A DNA stretch of 64,000 nt from Natronohydrobacter thiooxidans (GTDB lineage: Bacteria; Pseudomonadota; Alphaproteobacteria; Rhodobacterales; Rhodobacteraceae). The notes under the pieces were generated by a model. It was not told where the DNA came from, searched no databases, and saw only the letters and a list, made by a program, of their open reading frames with translations. The DNA is taken from contig NZ_MJAP01000001.1 in NCBI RefSeq assembly GCF_001884735.1, forward strand, positions 1 to 64,000. Direction: 5' to 3'. The translations under genes were made by a program, and so were the position numbers. Below are positions 61,146 through 64,000 of the stretch, one piece after another; the stretch's first letter is position 1; each line of letters opens with the position of its first letter.

Positions 61146-63698
61146 ATGGATATCATCGCACTTGTCGGCGCTATTGCCGCATTGTTCATCATCATCGGCC
61201 TGTCCGAGCCGCTGGCCGAGCGCTTGCGCCTGCCATTTACCGTGATGCTCGCGATCATGGGAGCGGTGATCGGCGGGCTGGCAGTCTATATGCTGTCGAG
61301 CGATCTGGCGGGCACGATGAACCCGACCTATCTGCGCCTGCTGGAACTGCCGATCCGCTCGAATATCTTTCTCTATGTGCTGCTGCCGACGCTGCTGTTT
61401 CAGGTCGCACTCATGGTCAATGCAAGGCGGATGCTGGATGACTGGATGCCGATTCTGGTCATGGCGGTGGGGGCGGTGGTCGCCTCGACCGTGATCATCG
61501 GCTATGCGCTGACGCCGTTTACCACCCTGCCGCTGACGGCCTGTCTGCTGATCGGCGCGATTGTCTCGACCACCGACCCGTCCGCGGTGGTCAGCATTTT
61601 CCGCAATATCGCCGCCCCCCAGCGGCTGACGCGCATTGTCGAGGGCGAAAGCCTGCTCAATGACGCTGCCGCCATCGCGCTATTTGGGTTTTTCATGACT
61701 TTCGTGATGCTGGGCGTGCCGGATCCGAGCCTGAATGATGCGCTGGTGATCTTTCCCTGGCTGGTGATCGGCGGCGTGATGCTTGGGCTGGTCTTTGCCC
61801 GGCTGGCGATTGCGCTGATGTCGCTGATGCCGGGTTTCGAGCGCGCGCAAATCTCGGTGAGTCTGGCGCTGCCCTATCTGACCTATATCGTCGCCGAACA
61901 GCTGCTGCAGACATCGGGGGTGATTGCGGTCGTGGTATCGGGGCTGGCGCTGAATCTGATGGGGCCGGGGCGCATCGCCCCGGCAAGCTGGGCCTATCTG
62001 CGCGAGGTCTGGGATGTGCTGGCCTATTGGGCGGGGGCGCTGATCTTCATTCTGGCGGCCCTGCTGATCCCGCGCCTGATGGGCGATCTGCGCCTGTCGG
62101 ATCTGTATCTGCTGCTGGTGATGATCGCTGCGGCCTTCGGGGCGCGGGCGCTGCTGCTATGGGGCATGCTGCCCGCGCTCAGTTTTCTGCATCTGTCGCC
62201 GCAGGTGGAACCAGCCTACCGCGCCGCGATCCTCTGGGGGGGGTTGCGCGGCGCGGTGACATTGGCGCTGGCGCTGGCTGTCACCGAGAGCGCGCTGGTG
62301 CCGCCGGATATCAAGCGCGAGGTGGGTATTCTGGCGACCGGGTTCACGCTGTTCACGCTGCTGGTGCAGGGGACAAGCCTGCGCTGGATGATCGCACGGC
62401 TGGGGCTGAACCGCTTGCCGCGTCTGGATCAGGCGCTGTCGCATCAGGTGATCGCGGTCGCGCTGCAGAATGTGCGCGAGGAAATCGCCGAGACCGCGCG
62501 CGACTACCAACTGCCGCAGGATGTGATCCGCTCGGAGGCCAAGCGCTTCGCCGAACGGCTGGACGAGGCGGTCGAACTGGCCGAGGCCGCTGAGGAAATC
62601 CCCGACCGCGACCGTATCACGCTGGGGCTGGTGGCGCTGGCCGGGCGCGAGCGCGATCTGATCATCGAGAATTTCCGGCAGCAGCTTTTCTCGGCGCGGC
62701 TGGTGGACCGGATGCTGTCGGATGTGGACCGGCTGATGGAACAGACCCGCGGCGGCGGGCGCAATGAATACCGCGCTGCGGCCCGCAGGAGCCTGGGCTA
62801 TGGTGGCTGGTACCGGCTGGCGGTCTGGCTGCACAACCGGCTGCGCTGGTCGCTGCCCCTGGAACAGATGACGGCGGATCGTTTCGAGATCCTGATGAAC
62901 CAGCGGCTGATCCTTGGCGAGTTGCATGGCTATATCGACAGCAAGATCCGGCGCATCCATGGGCGCCGGGTGGCCGATCTGCTGCATGAATTGCTGCGCC
63001 GGCGCGAAGAGGAAACCGATGCCGCATTGCAGGGGCTGCGGCTGCAATATCCCGGCTATGCCGAGGAAATGGAGCGCCGTTTCATCCGCCGCACCTCGCT
63101 GCGGCTGGAAGAGCGGGAATATGAGCAGCTACATGATGACGGGCTGATCAGCCGCGAATTGCATGCGACCCTGCTTGGCCGCATTTCCACGCGCCGCACC
63201 CGGATCGAGGCCCGCCCGCATCTGGACTTCGCACTGCAGAAGGATGCGTTCCTGCGCACATTTCCGCTGTTTCAGGACATGTCGGACATCCAGCGCCGCC
63301 AGCTTGCCCGTGCGCTGCGCACGCAGCATGTGGAACCCGGCACGATCCTGTTGCGCAAGGGGGACGTGCCCCATTGTGTCTATTTCATTGCCTCGGGCGC
63401 GGTCGAGATGGAGCGCAAGGGCCAGAAGCTGCGGCTGGGCAGCGGGGAGTTCTTCGGGCATATCGGGATGCTGACCCGCGAACCCCGCCGCGCCATGATC
63501 AGCGCCATCAGCCATTGCACGCTGCTGTCGCTGGACGAGACGCGCTTCAAGCGCCTGCTGGCGCGCAATCGCACGCTGTATGAGGCGGTACTGCACAGCG
63601 CTGAGTTGCGGGGCATCACGTTTGAGAAATCGGAAATCCCGGCAGCGCCGGTGCAGTGGCACAAGCGCCGCGTTCAGGGGAATGACAGGCCGGGCTGA
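61146..63698 (+). CDS. Na+/H+ antiporter with C-terminal CNB-like domain
   Basis: Protein of 850 residues. A cation:proton antiporter-1 type membrane domain (about residues 5-400, with FTVMLAIMGAVIGGLAVYML and SLLNDAAAIALFGFF) is followed by a long charged, helical region and a C-terminal cyclic-nucleotide-binding fold (about residues 715-830). In the phosphate-binding cassette the usual Glu of FGE is His772 (FFGHIGMLTREPRRAM), so cNMP binding may be lost or altered. It resembles SOS1/sperm-NHE-like domain architecture. Overlaps the convergent GST gene by 25 bp. Confidence 0.88.
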   Translation: MDIIALVGAIAALFIIIGLSEPLAERLRLPFTVMLAIMGAVIGGLAVYMLSSDLAGTMNPTYLRLLELPIRSNIFLYVLLPTLLFQVALMVNARRMLDDWMPILVMAVGAVVASTVIIGYALTPFTTLPLTACLLIGAIVSTTDPSAVVSIFRNIAAPQRLTRIVEGESLLNDAAAIALFGFFMTFVMLGVPDPSLNDALVIFPWLVIGGVMLGLVFARLAIALMSLMPGFERAQISVSLALPYLTYIVAEQLLQTSGVIAVVVSGLALNLMGPGRIAPASWAYLREVWDVLAYWAGALIFILAALLIPRLMGDLRLSDLYLLLVMIAAAFGARALLLWGMLPALSFLHLSPQVEPAYRAAILWGGLRGAVTLALALAVTESALVPPDIKREVGILATGFTLFTLLVQGTSLRWMIARLGLNRLPRLDQALSHQVIAVALQNVREEIAETARDYQLPQDVIRSEAKRFAERLDEAVELAEAAEEIPDRDRITLGLVALAGRERDLIIENFRQQLFSARLVDRMLSDVDRLMEQTRGGGRNEYRAAARRSLGYGGWYRLAVWLHNRLRWSLPLEQMTADRFEILMNQRLILGELHGYIDSKIRRIHGRRVADLLHELLRRREEETDAALQGLRLQYPGYAEEMERRFIRRTSLRLEEREYEQLHDDGLISRELHATLLGRISTRRTRIEARPHLDFALQKDAFLRTFPLFQDMSDIQRRQLARALRTQHVEPGTILLRKGDVPHCVYFIASGAVEMERKGQKLRLGSGEFFGHIGMLTREPRRAMISAISHCTLLSLDETRFKRLLARNRTLYEAVLHSAELRGITFEKSEIPAAPVQWHKRRVQGNDRPG

Positions 63699-64000
63699 CC
63701 CTCTTGCCAGCGCGGGAATTTCGGCATCACGGCTGCGAAGGCATTTGATGCCATGAACCGCGCCAGCCAGCCCTGCAGGTGGGGCCAAGGTTGCGCATCG
63801 AACCACGGTTTGTCGATATGGGCGAACTGGCGGATGAAGGGCAGGATGGCCATATCCGCAAGCGTGGGGCGGTCGAATAGCCAGAGGTCAAGCTGCGCCT
63901 CCAGATCGGTGAGGAATGCGCGTGCTGCGGCCAGATGCTGCGCCGGGTCATCCTGCGGGTAGCGGCTGGCATATTTCACCCGGTCCAGCGCGTGCTTGAA
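63674..64000 (-). CDS. Glutathione S-transferase family protein (partial)
   Basis: The C-terminal 108 residues of a GST-like protein run into the window edge; the frame is open from 64000 downward and no start is visible. The C-terminal all-alpha domain is recognisable: LEAQLDLWLFDRPTLADMAILPFIRQFAH followed by WFDAQPWPHLQGWLARF. Its function depends on the missing N-terminal thioredoxin-like domain. It converges on, and overlaps, the antiporter by 25 bp. Confidence 0.85.
   Translation of the reverse strand, partial: FKHALDRVKYASRYPQDDPAQHLAAARAFLTDLEAQLDLWLFDRPTLADMAILPFIRQFAHIDKPWFDAQPWPHLQGWLARFMASNAFAAVMPKFPRWQEGQPGLSFP

Overview
This high-GC window (64 kb) reads as chromosomal DNA of an alphaproteobacterium of the Rhodobacteraceae/Rhodobacterales type. 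The basis is the hisC-tyrC pair, CobO/CobQ/BluB aerobic-type B12 genes, an urease operon with a DUF1127 gene inside it, the 41-residue single-cysteine L36, a valine catabolic operon, and a short dispersed repeat of a kind I associate with this family. Genus cannot be assigned from sequence alone. Most of the window is ordinary chromosomal content. The accessory-looking spots are small: 24.9-25.6 kb, 30.35-30.9 kb and 36.3-37.2 kb.

Layout. 0-6.8 kb (minus): an M15-like extensin lipoprotein, tyrC, hisC, a DMT transporter, YgfZ, a pirin, a tail-anchored hypothetical and a small HNH protein. 6.9-13.8 kb: a DUF4440 protein, a SulP transporter, an M17 aminopeptidase coupled to an NlpC/P60 hydrolase, and the helicase HrpB. 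14.0-19.5 kb (plus): a surface polysaccharide block (Wza-type export lipoprotein, SDR epimerase, sugar transferase, ManC, ManB) that supplies GDP-mannose but has no flippase or polymerase here. 19.6-24.6 kb: TauE/SafE, a hydroxypyruvate-isomerase-like protein, cobO, cobQ, then on the minus strand BluB and a Cys-rich small protein behind a cobalamin riboswitch. 24.9-25.7 kb: a RelE/HigA-type toxin-antitoxin pair and tRNA-Gln.

25.8-33.6 kb: a valine catabolic operon (acyl-CoA dehydrogenase, 3-hydroxyisobutyryl-CoA hydrolase, mmsB) whose last gene is a Crp/Fnr regulator followed by a DUF2892 protein; then a SpoIIAA-like protein, a decayed second copy of the mmsA 3' end, a cupredoxin, intact mmsA and a divergent LysR regulator. 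33.5-37.2 kb: PilZ, a Slam-like barrel protein, xthA and a cryptic pair of overlapping small genes with a palindromic operator candidate. 37.4-43.1 kb: a complete urease operon (ureDABC, DUF1127, ureEF, a carboxymuconolactone-decarboxylase-family gene, ureG). 43.1-48.0 kb: an RND efflux pair with a TetR-type operator but no adjacent regulator gene.

48.2-57.2 kb: the conserved YfgM-BamB-Der neighbourhood, an SGNH-like secreted protein, aroC, and a TPP riboswitch that heads thiBPQ. 57.2-64 kb: mtaB-dapF, tRNA-Lys, rpmJ, tRNA-Val, N-formylglutamate amidohydrolase, a Na+/H+ antiporter with a C-terminal cyclic-nucleotide-binding-like domain, and a GST gene cut by the window edge. I found no CRISPR array, rRNA, transposase or prophage. 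I see no obviously new multi-gene system. The best leads are the mmsA 3' duplication around a cupredoxin gene, the cryptic overlapping gene pair at 36.3-36.9 kb, and the riboswitch-controlled Cys-rich partner of BluB.
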